From Acidimicrobiia bacterium (GTDB lineage Bacteria; Actinomycetota; Acidimicrobiia; IMCC26256; PALSA-555): DNA of 54,622 nt. Below the pieces are notes generated by a model, which had not been told where the DNA came from, ran no database searches, and worked only from the letters and a program-made list of their open reading frames with translations. The position numbers and the translations under genes were made by a program. The DNA is taken from positions 1 to 54,622 of the forward strand of contig SHVJ01000004.1 of NCBI GenBank assembly GCA_009694295.1, written 5' to 3'. Positions 10,056-18,456 of the stretch are shown piece by piece (position 1 is the stretch's first letter; each line of letters opens with the position of its first letter).

Positions 10056-10985
10056 TCAATACCCGAGGCGGTCGAGGGCCTGGGGTCGGCGCTGCCAGTT
10101 CCGCTCCACCCGGACCGTGGTCTCGAGGTAGATCCGGGTGCCCAGGAGCGCCTCGAGCTCCCGCCGCGCCGCCGTGCCCGCCTCCTTGAGCAGCGCTCCA
10201 CCCTTGCCGATCACGATGCCCTTCTGCGAGGCCCGCTCCACCCGCACCACGGCCTGGAGCCGGAGCACGTCGTCGGGATGGTGCCGATCGTCGCCGTCGT
10301 CGTCCATCGGCTCGACCTCGACCGTGATCGAGTGCGGCACCTCCTCGTGGGTCACGAGGAGCAACTGCTCGCGCAGCAGCTCGGCCGCGATGAACATCTC
10401 GGCCTGATCGGTCACCACACCATCGGGGTAGTACTGCGGTCCCTCCGGCAGGCGACTCTCGAGGTCGGCGGCCAATGCATCGACGCCCTCCCCCGAGCGC
10501 GCCGACACCGGGAAGAACGCCTCGAAGTCGCCCAGCCACTCGGACGCACGGCCCAGGTGCTCGACGACCTGGGCGTCCGACGCGGCGTCGGTCTTGTTCA
10601 CCACGAGGATGCGAGGTGTCGCGACCTCCTGCACCATCGCGCTGATGAAGCGGTCACCGCGACCGATCGGTGCGTTCGCCTCGACGACGAAGCAGATCAC
10701 GTCGACCTCACTCAGCGTTGCGCGCGCCCGCTCGTTGGTGCGCTCACCGAGCGCGGTCCGGGGCCGGTGCAGCCCCGGCGTGTCGAGCAGCACGAGCTGA
10801 TGCGTTGGCGACGTGCGCACACCGCGGATCGTGGTGCGGGTGGTCTGCGGCCGCGGCGACGTGATCGCGACCTTGGTTCCGACGAAGCGGTTGACCAGGG
10901 TCGACTTGCCGACGTTGGGTCGACCGACCACGGTGACGAAGCCCGATCGGAAGCCGCCTGATCCGAAGTCGGGCGGGGCCGTCAC
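10056..10985 (-). CDS. era: GTPase Era
   Basis: TVVGRPNVGKSTLVNRFVGTKVAITSPRPQTTRTTIRG, DTPGLHRPRTALGER, NKTD, C-terminal KH region GIVIGKGGALLKEAG. GTG start at 10985 overlaps upstream TGA. Confidence 0.96.
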   Translation of the reverse strand: MTAPPDFGSGGFRSGFVTVVGRPNVGKSTLVNRFVGTKVAITSPRPQTTRTTIRGVRTSPTHQLVLLDTPGLHRPRTALGERTNERARATLSEVDVICFVVEANAPIGRGDRFISAMVQEVATPRILVVNKTDAASDAQVVEHLGRASEWLGDFEAFFPVSARSGEGVDALAADLESRLPEGPQYYPDGVVTDQAEMFIAAELLREQLLLVTHEEVPHSITVEVEPMDDDGDDRHHPDDVLRLQAVVRVERASQKGIVIGKGGALLKEAGTAARRELEALLGTRIYLETTVRVERNWQRRPQALDRLGY

Positions 10986-12268
10986 GATGGGGGCGCGTCG
11001 TCGGCTGGCGGTTCGCTGCTGCGGGCAAGCCGCACGAGGACCGAGACGATCCGGCGGCCTTGAACGACCTCGGTCTTGAAGTCGAAGCCCTGGAACTTGA
11101 CGCTTTCGCTCTCGACGGGCACATGTCCGAGCAGGTTGAACACCAGACCGCCGACCGTGTCCCACTCCTCGTCGGGCAGCTCGACGCCCAGCTCCTCGGA
11201 GAGGTCGTCGATCGGCAGGCTCCCGGCCACGCGGAGCGCGCCATCGGGGAGGTGCTCGATGCCGGGCTCTTCCACGTCGTACTCATCGGTGATCTCACCG
11301 ACGATCTCTTCGAGCAGATCCTCCATCGTGACGACGCCGGCGGTACCGCCGTGCTCGTCGACGACGACGGCCATGTGGAACTGACGTTCCTGCATCTCGT
11401 GCAGCAGCTCCGCGAGTCGCTTCTGCTCGGGGACGAACACGGCTGGGCGCAGCACACCGCGCACCGGCTCTTCCGCGCCGCCACTGCGCGCTCGGCGCAC
11501 GAGATCCTTGAGGTACACAAGCCCGACGATGTTGTCGGTGGTCTCGTCGTATGCCGGAAGCCGTGAGAAGCCGCCTTCGATGGCTCGCTCAATGGCCGCC
11601 TCGATCGGCGCACTCGCTTCGATCGCCACCATGTCGGGGCGTGGCTTCATCACTTCACGCACCACGCTGTCGCCGAACTCAAAGATCGAGTGGATGAGTC
11701 GTCGTTCCTCGCGCTCGATCGACTCTTCGTCGGCCGCCACGTCGGCCATCGTCCGGAGATCCTCTTCCGTGACGAACGGACCTTGCTTGAGCCCGCGCCC
11801 GGGAAGGAGCACGTTCGCGAATCCGATGAGCGCGCGTGAGACCCCGTGCAGCGGCGGGATGTTCGTGATCGCAAAGAGGAAGCCCGACATCGCCAGCGCG
11901 GCGCGGTCGGTGTTCTGGATCGCGTAGGTCTTCGGGATCACTTCACCGACCACGAAGAACAGCACGATCTGGAGCACGAGCCCCATGGCCACGCCGTACG
12001 TGCCGAAGTGCTTCTCCAGCAGGATGCCGATGAGGCTCGCACTGGTGAGCTGCGACACGAGCAAGAGCAGCAGCAGCGAGTTGATCGTCTGCTCGGGCTT
12101 CTCCAACATGCGTGCGAGGCGTGCCGCACCCTTCCGCCCCTCTTCTTCGAGGGTGAGCGCCCGGATCCGGTTCATGCGGGCGAAGGCCATCTCGGCGAGC
12201 GCGAGCAACGTCGAGAACAAGAACAGCACGACGACGATCGCTGTGATCAGCCAGTCGCTCCCGCTCAT
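10982..12268 (-). CDS. Hemolysin/CorC family protein (CNNM TM domain, CBS pair, CorC_HlyC)
   Basis: SxLLALAEMAFARMNRIRA, MKPRPDMVAIE, FHMAVVVDEHGGTAGVVTMEDLLEEIVGEITDEYD. Confidence 0.93.
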   Translation of the reverse strand: MSGSDWLITAIVVVLFLFSTLLALAEMAFARMNRIRALTLEEEGRKGAARLARMLEKPEQTINSLLLLLLVSQLTSASLIGILLEKHFGTYGVAMGLVLQIVLFFVVGEVIPKTYAIQNTDRAALAMSGFLFAITNIPPLHGVSRALIGFANVLLPGRGLKQGPFVTEEDLRTMADVAADEESIEREERRLIHSIFEFGDSVVREVMKPRPDMVAIEASAPIEAAIERAIEGGFSRLPAYDETTDNIVGLVYLKDLVRRARSGGAEEPVRGVLRPAVFVPEQKRLAELLHEMQERQFHMAVVVDEHGGTAGVVTMEDLLEEIVGEITDEYDVEEPGIEHLPDGALRVAGSLPIDDLSEELGVELPDEEWDTVGGLVFNLLGHVPVESESVKFQGFDFKTEVVQGRRIVSVLVRLARSSEPPADDAPPS

Positions 12269-12879
12269 GGAGTCGATCCCGTCTCGGCCTGGGCAACATC
12301 AGCCTGGGCAGCATCGGCCTCGGCAACATCAGCCTGGGCAGCATCGGCCTGGGCGCCGTCAGGGCGCTCGTTCGCGGCGAACCGGTCGAGCAGCTCGCGT
12401 TCACGGCGCTTCATCCGCTCGGCCTCGGCCGGCTCAGCATGGTCGTAGTCGAGCAGGTGCAGCACGCCGTGCACCACGAGCAACGCGAGCTCGTCGTCGA
12501 CGGCGAGCCCGCGCTCCTCGGCTTGACGCTTTGCCACCGTCGGACACACGACCACATCGCCGAGGACGGTTGGAAGGTCGGTGGGATCGGGCGCTGCGCC
12601 AGGACCCCGGCCGCCCTCATCGGGTTGTCGGCCGCCGGGCGCCACATCGTCGTCGAGCGGGAACGCGAGCACGTCGGTCGGTCCGGGCTCATCGAGGAAG
12701 CGCTCATGCAGATCGGTGATCGCCTGCTCGTCCACGAAGATCACCGAAAGCTCGGCATCGTTCGGCGCGCGCTCTTCTCGCAGCACGAGTTCGGCGAGCC
12801 GCACGAAGCGCAGCACGTCGACGGGTACGGCGTTCTGCTCATCGGCCCCGAACACCTGGACCGGTGCCGACGACCTCAC
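12265..12879 (-). CDS. ybeY: Endoribonuclease YbeY (rRNA maturation) with C-terminal repeat tail
   Basis: Metal motif HGVLHLLDYDH; tail AQADAAQADVAEADAAQADVAQAE. Confidence 0.93.
   Translation of the reverse strand: MRSSAPVQVFGADEQNAVPVDVLRFVRLAELVLREERAPNDAELSVIFVDEQAITDLHERFLDEPGPTDVLAFPLDDDVAPGGRQPDEGGRGPGAAPDPTDLPTVLGDVVVCPTVAKRQAEERGLAVDDELALLVVHGVLHLLDYDHAEPAEAERMKRRERELLDRFAANERPDGAQADAAQADVAEADAAQADVAQAETGSTP
12286..12360. repeat. 15-bp tandem repeat, 5 units, in-frame in the ybeY 3' end
   Basis: Units (plus strand): ggcctgggcaacatc / agcctgggcagcatc / ggcctcggcaacatc / agcctgggcagcatc / ggcctgggcgccgtc. Confidence 0.92.
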
Positions 12880-13838
12880 GCTTCACCCGATGCGCGCTCG
12901 TAGGCATGCACGATGTCCTGCACGATGCGGTGACGGACGACGTCGCCGCGATCGAGATCGACGAACGTCAAGCCGTCGATGTCGTGCAGGATGTTGCGCA
13001 CGGCGAGCAAGCCCGAGTGGTCGCGGCCCGCGGGCAGATCGATCTGCGTGACGTCGCCGGTGATCACGATCCGCGAGCCGAAGCCGAGCCGGGTCAGGAA
13101 CATCTTCATCTGTTCCGGCGTCGTGTTCTGGGCTTCATCGAGGATGATGAACGAGTCGTTGAGTGTGCGACCGCGCATGAAGGCGAGCGGCGCAACCTCG
13201 ATCGTGCCGCGCTCCATGAGGCGCACGACCACTTCCGGCTCCAACATGTCGTACAGCGCGTCGTAGAGCGGTCGGAGATACGGGTCGACCTTCGCGAGCA
13301 TGTCGCCGGGAAGGAACCCGAGGCGCTCGCCGGCTTCCACCGCCGGTCGCGTGAGGATGATGCGGCGGGTTTCCTTGGCCTGGAGGGATTGCACGGCGAG
13401 CGCGACCGCGAGGTAGCTCTTCCCGGTTCCCGCCGGGCCGATCGCGAACGTGACCGTGTTCGCCATCACCGCGTCGACATAGCGCTTCTGGCCCGCGGTC
13501 TTCGGCCGGATCGGCTTGCGACCCTTGAGCACCTCGGTGCCCAGCACCTCGGATGGTCGTTCATCGGCTTTCAGCATTGCGATGGTGCGCCCGAGCCCTT
13601 CTCGATCGAATGTTTGGCCGTCTTGGACCAGGAGCACGAGCTCCTCGAACAGCCGACCGACCCGCTCAGCGTCGTCGGCCTCACCGGTGACGGTGATCTC
13701 GTTGCCTCGCACGTGGATCGTGACGGGGAAGGCGCTCTCGACGATCTTCAGCAGCTCATCGCGTTGGCCCAGCAGGTCCACCATGAGGTGGTTGCCAGGA
13801 ACCAGGACTTTCAGCTGCGTAGAGGACGGGGCGGACAC
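12876..13838 (-). CDS. phoH: PhoH family ATPase
   Basis: FAIGPAGTGKSYLAVALAV, RPAVEAGERLGFLPGD, FIILDEAQNTTPEQMKMFLTR. Confidence 0.94.
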   Translation of the reverse strand: MSAPSSTQLKVLVPGNHLMVDLLGQRDELLKIVESAFPVTIHVRGNEITVTGEADDAERVGRLFEELVLLVQDGQTFDREGLGRTIAMLKADERPSEVLGTEVLKGRKPIRPKTAGQKRYVDAVMANTVTFAIGPAGTGKSYLAVALAVQSLQAKETRRIILTRPAVEAGERLGFLPGDMLAKVDPYLRPLYDALYDMLEPEVVVRLMERGTIEVAPLAFMRGRTLNDSFIILDEAQNTTPEQMKMFLTRLGFGSRIVITGDVTQIDLPAGRDHSGLLAVRNILHDIDGLTFVDLDRGDVVRHRIVQDIVHAYERASGEA

Positions 13839-13858
13839 GGTGTATCGAAGGTTAGTTA

Positions 13859-13884
13859 GACGGGGAGGGCAGGCCCTCCCCGTC
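13859..13884 (-). terminator. Perfect GC-rich hairpin downstream of the BldD-like gene
   Basis: GACGGGGAGGGC-AG-GCCCTCCCCGTC: 12-bp arms, no mismatch. Confidence 0.6.
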
Positions 13885-13923
13885 AGCCCCTCCCAGCGCT
13901 ACCGCTCCCGGAGCGCATTGGTC

Positions 13924-13946
13924 GAGAGGCGGCAAAGCCACCTCTC
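13924..13946 (-). promoter_or_regulatory. Second hairpin in the BldD-phoH intergenic region
   Basis: GAGAGGCGGC-AAA-GCCACCTCTC; the single non-Watson-Crick position becomes a G.U wobble only in minus-strand RNA. Confidence 0.45.
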
Positions 13947-13998
13947 GGGCGCGCCAGGAGATCCCGCTCTCGCATGAGATTGGCGTGCTTCGCACTGT

Positions 13999-14487
13999 CT
14001 AAGAACCGACGCGGAGGCCTAGTTCTTGGAGGTGGGCGCCGAACTCCTCGGGCTTGCGGCCGAGGACGGCAGCCAGGACCAGCACGTCGTCGCGACGGAT
14101 CGTGAGCATGCGACCGTTGAAGTCTTCTCGCTGGCGCTGGATCGTGGCCGAGTAGCGGGCGAGGATGGCTGCGTCGGGGTGCTCGAGCTGGTTCAGCCGC
14201 ACGAGATCGAGGGTCATCGTGGTGGCCATGCCGGCATCGACCCGGGTGAGGTCGATCTCGACCTCGGGGCCACCCTTGGGCAACAGCTGGTCGGCGGGCA
14301 CGTCGTAGAGCTCAGCGAGGCGCATCAGGCGACCGACGGAGAGCGCCCGTTCCCCACGCTCGTAGGCACCGAGGACGGAGGCCTTGAACTCCTGCCCGGA
14401 CCGGGCCTCCACATCGTGGAGCGACAAACCCTGCTGGCGCCGAATGGCCCGCAGCCGTTCACCGATATGAGTACCCGTGTCGCTCAC
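13999..14487 (-). CDS. BldD-like HTH (XRE) transcriptional regulator
   Basis: N-terminal HTH (IGERLRAIRRQQGLSLHDVEARSGQEFKASVLGAYERGERALSVGRLMRLAELYDV). C-terminal REDFNGRMLTIRRDD matches RXD-X8-RXXD. GTG start at 14487. Confidence 0.85.
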   Translation of the reverse strand: MSDTGTHIGERLRAIRRQQGLSLHDVEARSGQEFKASVLGAYERGERALSVGRLMRLAELYDVPADQLLPKGGPEVEIDLTRVDAGMATTMTLDLVRLNQLEHPDAAILARYSATIQRQREDFNGRMLTIRRDDVLVLAAVLGRKPEEFGAHLQELGLRVGS

Positions 14488-14548
14488 AGTGGTCTCCCCA
14501 ACCTCTCGTAACCTCGCGCGGAGCGTACCAAAGAGTGTCGCTTTGTGC

Positions 14549-15319
14549 TCACCCTCCGTGGCCCTCACCCAACATTTCCGAGAAATGGCGTCGGGTGGTG
14601 AGCGCCGCCGCCCCGGCGACCGCGGCGGTCTCAGCCCGCAGCACATAGGGTCCGACCCCCAGACGAGGGGCCGAGCCAAAGGCCTCAAGCTCCTCTTCGG
14701 TCAGGCCGCCCTCGGGACCCACCACCAGCAGCCACCCCTCGGGTCCCGGTTCCGCCAGTGCGGCCACGGGATCGCCCTCGCGGTCGGCCACGACGGCCCC
14801 GGGATGGCCGGCCAATGTGAGGAGCGGCACGGGGGCATCGACGACCGTCTGCTTCGACCGCCGCGACTGCATCGCCGCTTCACGAGCGACGATCTCGAGC
14901 CGCTCGACCGCCGTTGCGGCGCGCTTGGCATCCCATCGCACGACCGAGCGGGTCGCGGCGACGGGGATCACGCGATCCACGCCGAGCTCGGTGAGGCGGG
15001 TGACGACCGTCTCGGGCTTCTCGCCTTTCGTGAGCGCGAACGCGACGGCGAGCGTCGGTTCGAGATCGGGTTCGCGTCGAGTGTCGCTCTGCGCTGCGAG
15101 CGCGACCACGTCGCGATCCACGCTGGCCACGACATACTCGCGCCATCGGCCGAACCCGTCGGCCGCTGTGACGAACTCACCCACTCGAAGCCGACGCACC
15201 CGCGCGAGGTGATGACCATCGCGGCCGTCGATCGTCAGTTGCTCGTCGAGACCCTCATCGACAAATACGTGCGCGACCGCGCTCGTCGCCGCGGCCCAGC
15301 CGACCTGCTCAGACGACAC
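14549..15319 (-). CDS. rsmE: 16S rRNA (uracil1498-N3)-methyltransferase
   Basis: GRDGHHLARVRRLRVGEFVTAADG, VVGPEGGLTEEELEAF, LGPYVLRAETAAVAGAAAL-type C-terminus. Confidence 0.93.
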   Translation of the reverse strand: MSSEQVGWAAATSAVAHVFVDEGLDEQLTIDGRDGHHLARVRRLRVGEFVTAADGFGRWREYVVASVDRDVVALAAQSDTRREPDLEPTLAVAFALTKGEKPETVVTRLTELGVDRVIPVAATRSVVRWDAKRAATAVERLEIVAREAAMQSRRSKQTVVDAPVPLLTLAGHPGAVVADREGDPVAALAEPGPEGWLLVVGPEGGLTEEELEAFGSAPRLGVGPYVLRAETAAVAGAAALTTRRHFSEMLGEGHGG

Positions 15320-15392
15320 GGTCAGAACGACACGGTCAGAACGACACGGTCAGAACGACACGGTCAGAACGACACGGTCAGAACGACATGGC
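15310..15392. repeat. 14-bp tandem repeat between dnaJ and rsmE
   Basis: Four perfect copies of cagaacgacacggt (15323-15378), flanked by a 13-nt variant (15310-15322) and a partial variant (15379-15392). Confidence 0.95.
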
Positions 15393-15399
15393 CGCTGGG

Positions 15400-16509
15400 T
15401 TAGCGGAACGCAGACCGCAGCCGCGAGCGCACACCCTTGTCGGGGGGTGCCACCTCTTCGCCGCGCAGCTCCGCGAGACGGTGCAGCAACGTCGCTTCTT
15501 CCTCGGACAGGCGCGACGGGATGACGACGTCGACCCGCACGAGGAGATCACCGCGACCGCGACCGCGCAGCGAAGGCACGCCGGCGCCTTTGACGCGGAA
15601 CATCTGTCCGGGTTGGGTGCCGGGCGGCACGGTCAGATCGGTGCCGCCTTCGAGCGTGGGCACGCTCAAGACGGCGCCGAGCGCAGCCTGCGCGACCGAC
15701 AGCGGATGCGCGTGCAAGAGGTCGTCGCCATGGCGCTCGAAGTCGTTGTGCGGCACGACTTGCACGGTGACGTAGAGATCGCCGGGCTCACCACCGCGGG
15801 GCGCCGCCGGACCGCGTCCGGTGAGGCGAAGACGCTGGCCGGCGTCGACCCCGGCCGGGACCTCGACGTCGATGGTGCGCGCGGCTTGCACGCGGCCGTC
15901 GCCCCGGCAGTCCTTGCATTGCGAAAGGACTCGCATACCCGTGCCGGCGCACACGCCGCACGCCGAGGCGGTCACGATCTGCCCGAGGATCGAACGCCGG
16001 ACCTGACGCACCTCGCCCCTCCCGGCGCACACGTCACACAGGGTGGGTTGGGTCCCGGGCTCGCAGCCCAAGCCCTCACAACGGCTGCAAGCCACCGGAA
16101 GGCGGACCTCCATCGTGTGCGTGGTGCCGAAGGCAGCCTCCTCCAGCGTGAGCTCGAGCAGAGCCTCGGCGTCGGGACCACGACCCGGCGCGCCGCCCCG
16201 ACGGTTGCCGAACGGATCGCCGCCGCCCCCGAAGAAGGCATCGAAGAGGTCGCCGAAACCGAACGCGTCGGCACTCGGTCCTGCGCCAGCGCGCCCGCCG
16301 CCGTCGCCGAACACGTCGTAGCGCCGGCGCCGTTCCGGATCGCGCAGCGTCTCGTACGCGACCGAGATCTCCTTGAACTTCTCTTCGTGCGCGGGATCGT
16401 TGTGTCCGCTGTCGGGGTGATAGCGGCGGGCAAGCTCACGGTACGCGCGCTTGAGCTCGTCTTCGGTCGCTGATCGGCTGACGCCGAGCAGCTCGTAGTA
16501 GTCGGTCAC
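15400..16509 (-). CDS. dnaJ: Chaperone DnaJ
   Basis: J domain with YHPD, G-rich linker, four CxxCxGxG zinc-finger repeats. Confidence 0.97.
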   Translation of the reverse strand: MTDYYELLGVSRSATEDELKRAYRELARRYHPDSGHNDPAHEEKFKEISVAYETLRDPERRRRYDVFGDGGGRAGAGPSADAFGFGDLFDAFFGGGGDPFGNRRGGAPGRGPDAEALLELTLEEAAFGTTHTMEVRLPVACSRCEGLGCEPGTQPTLCDVCAGRGEVRQVRRSILGQIVTASACGVCAGTGMRVLSQCKDCRGDGRVQAARTIDVEVPAGVDAGQRLRLTGRGPAAPRGGEPGDLYVTVQVVPHNDFERHGDDLLHAHPLSVAQAALGAVLSVPTLEGGTDLTVPPGTQPGQMFRVKGAGVPSLRGRGRGDLLVRVDVVIPSRLSEEEATLLHRLAELRGEEVAPPDKGVRSRLRSAFR

Positions 16510-17525
16510 GAGAGGTGGCGGCCGAGCTGTTGCGATACCGCGGTCACCGCGGCGAGCGCGTGCCGGTAGTCCATACGTGTGGGTCCGAGCACTCCGACGA
16601 TGCCAGACGCGCCGCCTTCCGCCTCGTATGGCGCAACGACGATGGAGCAGTCGCGCAGCTCATCGAGCCGGTTCTCGGATCCGATGCTCACCGTGACCCC
16701 GCGGTCGAGCAGCTCGCGCACGAGGGAGACCACGATCACTTGACGTTCGAGCATCTCGAGCAGGCGCGCCGCGCCGTCGTTCGTAGAGAACGCTTCCTGC
16801 TCGGCGGCGATCCGACTGACGCCGCCGACGTACAGCGGCTCCGACGTTGCTTCGGCGGCGAGACCCACGAGCGCGTTGTGCGCGGCGTTCACAACATCGT
16901 CGGCGGCTGGATCGCCGGTGGTTGGAGCGTCGGGCAGGTCGACCCACGGACGCCCGCGCAACAATCCGTCGAGCGCCACGCCCGCCGCGCGCACGCGGCC
17001 TTCGTCGGCATCCTTGTCGAGGTGCAGGGCTTGCTTCTCGACGGCGCCGTTCGAGAGCACGACGACGAGCAACACCACGCGCGCTTGGAGCGGCACGAGC
17101 TGCACGCTGCGCACGACCGCGCTGTCGGGCTCCGGCGCCATGACCATCGCGGCGTGATGACTCACGCGCGACAACATCTGACTGGTCTCGTGGAGCAGGT
17201 CTTCGAGTGCCTGGTGCGTCGAAGCGAAGAAGTCGGACACCACGCGACGCTGCATCGGCGGCAACCCACCCGTCGGCGCATAGCGATCGACGAAGAACCG
17301 GTAGCCCTGGTCGGTGGGGACGCGGCCCGCCGAGGTGTGCGGTTGGCGGAGATATCCCTCCCGCTCGAGGACCGTCATCTCGTTGCGGACGGTGGCGCTC
17401 GAAACTCCGAGACCGCTCGCTAGGGCGATCGCCTGAGAGCCGACGGGCTGAGCGGTCTCCACGTACTCCTCGACCACCGCCTTGAGGATGGCGGCCTTGC
17501 GGTCGTCGAGCTCTGGTTGGTCCAT
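16506..17525 (-). CDS. hrcA: Heat-inducible transcription repressor HrcA
   Basis: LDDRKAAILKAVVEEYVETAQPVGSQAIA...SSATVRNEMTVLEREGYLRQPHTSAGRVPTDQGYRFFVD. Start placed at ATG 17525; the long upstream ORF extension is spurious. Confidence 0.95.
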   Translation of the reverse strand: MDQPELDDRKAAILKAVVEEYVETAQPVGSQAIALASGLGVSSATVRNEMTVLEREGYLRQPHTSAGRVPTDQGYRFFVDRYAPTGGLPPMQRRVVSDFFASTHQALEDLLHETSQMLSRVSHHAAMVMAPEPDSAVVRSVQLVPLQARVVLLVVVLSNGAVEKQALHLDKDADEGRVRAAGVALDGLLRGRPWVDLPDAPTTGDPAADDVVNAAHNALVGLAAEATSEPLYVGGVSRIAAEQEAFSTNDGAARLLEMLERQVIVVSLVRELLDRGVTVSIGSENRLDELRDCSIVVAPYEAEGGASGIVGVLGPTRMDYRHALAAVTAVSQQLGRHLS

Positions 17526-17594
17526 GGGGGTGCTCCACCTACGCCCCGGGACTGGGTCCAGGCTGGATTCCCAAGAATCTGGGGTGGGGACGTG

Positions 17595-17621
17595 TTGGCA
17601 CTCGATGTTATCGAGTGCCAA
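17595..17621. promoter_or_regulatory. CIRCE operator (HrcA binding site)
   Basis: TTGGCACTC-N9-GAGTGCCAA immediately upstream of hrcA; arms extend to 12 bp (TTGGCACTCGAT gtt ATCGAGTGCCAA). Confidence 0.9.
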
Positions 17622-17667
17622 CGCCGGCGCCTTGCGGTCACCTCGATTGCTTCGCTCCCGCTCCGCC

Positions 17668-18456
17668 TTAGGCGAACGCACCCTCCAGCACATGGGGGCC
17701 TTGGGGCCGCACGACACCTGAGGCGGCCTCCGCGGTGATCGCGAATCCCCAGGCGTCGGTAGGCGCACGGAACGCGGCGAGGTCGAAGTCACGGCCGAGC
17801 ACCCCAGCCGACACCATCGTTGGTGCGTCGTTCGGACCCGACATCGCCCAGAGCTGGTACGTCTGGTCGTTGGGCAGCCGCGGCAGATCAGCCGACATGA
17901 GATAGCCCGCGCCGTCGTGCATCGACACCAGGGTCGCCGTCGCACCGCCGCCGCCGCCGTCGTTGGGTGAGGCGTTGGGTGAGGCGTTGGGGGATTCGAG
18001 GTGCATCGTGCGCGAGCGCGGATCGGCCATCGCCGCGAGTGCCGCGCGACGCGTGCCGTCGCGCTCCATGCTGCTTGCGACGGCTTCGAGCCGGTCGTCC
18101 TGACGTTGGATCTTGTCGGAGAGCACGACGACGGTGACAGTGGCTGCCGCGACACTCGCGGCAGCGATCCCCGCGGTGAGGCGCAACGCGAAGGTACGCC
18201 GGCGGAACGGCAGCACGAGCGCCGGTGGCTCTTCGCCGAGCGCGTCTTCGATCCGCGCCCACAATCCCGGGGGCGCTTCCGAGCCGGCATGCGACAGGAA
18301 GGCTGCCGTCTCCCGCAGCCCGGCGAGCTCCTCGCGCGCTTCTGGTGACCGCTCGAGCCATGCTTCGAGTTGCTCGCGCTCATCGCCGTCGACCGCGTCG
18401 AGGGCGTAGGCGCCGAGCAGCTCGTGGAGCTCGTGGGGACTCAGCTCTCGAGCCAT
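17668..18456 (-). CDS. Anti-sigma-K factor RskA-like protein
   Basis: N-terminal ZAS-like LHELLGAYALDAVDGDEREQLEAWL, one TM, C-terminal RskA-type domain (YQLWAMSGPNDAPTMVSAGVL). Downstream of an ECF sigma gene. Confidence 0.85.
   Translation of the reverse strand: MARELSPHELHELLGAYALDAVDGDEREQLEAWLERSPEAREELAGLRETAAFLSHAGSEAPPGLWARIEDALGEEPPALVLPFRRRTFALRLTAGIAAASVAAATVTVVVLSDKIQRQDDRLEAVASSMERDGTRRAALAAMADPRSRTMHLESPNASPNASPNDGGGGGATATLVSMHDGAGYLMSADLPRLPNDQTYQLWAMSGPNDAPTMVSAGVLGRDFDLAAFRAPTDAWGFAITAEAASGVVRPQGPHVLEGAFA

Noticed and set aside
15310-15392. CRISPR array interpretation of the 14-bp repeats
   Set aside because: Direct head-to-tail repeats with no spacers and no cas genes in the window.
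17526-18383. N-terminal extension of the hrcA ORF up to 18383
   Set aside because: HrcA homology starts at ATG 17525; the extension crosses the CIRCE operator and overlaps the RskA-like gene.
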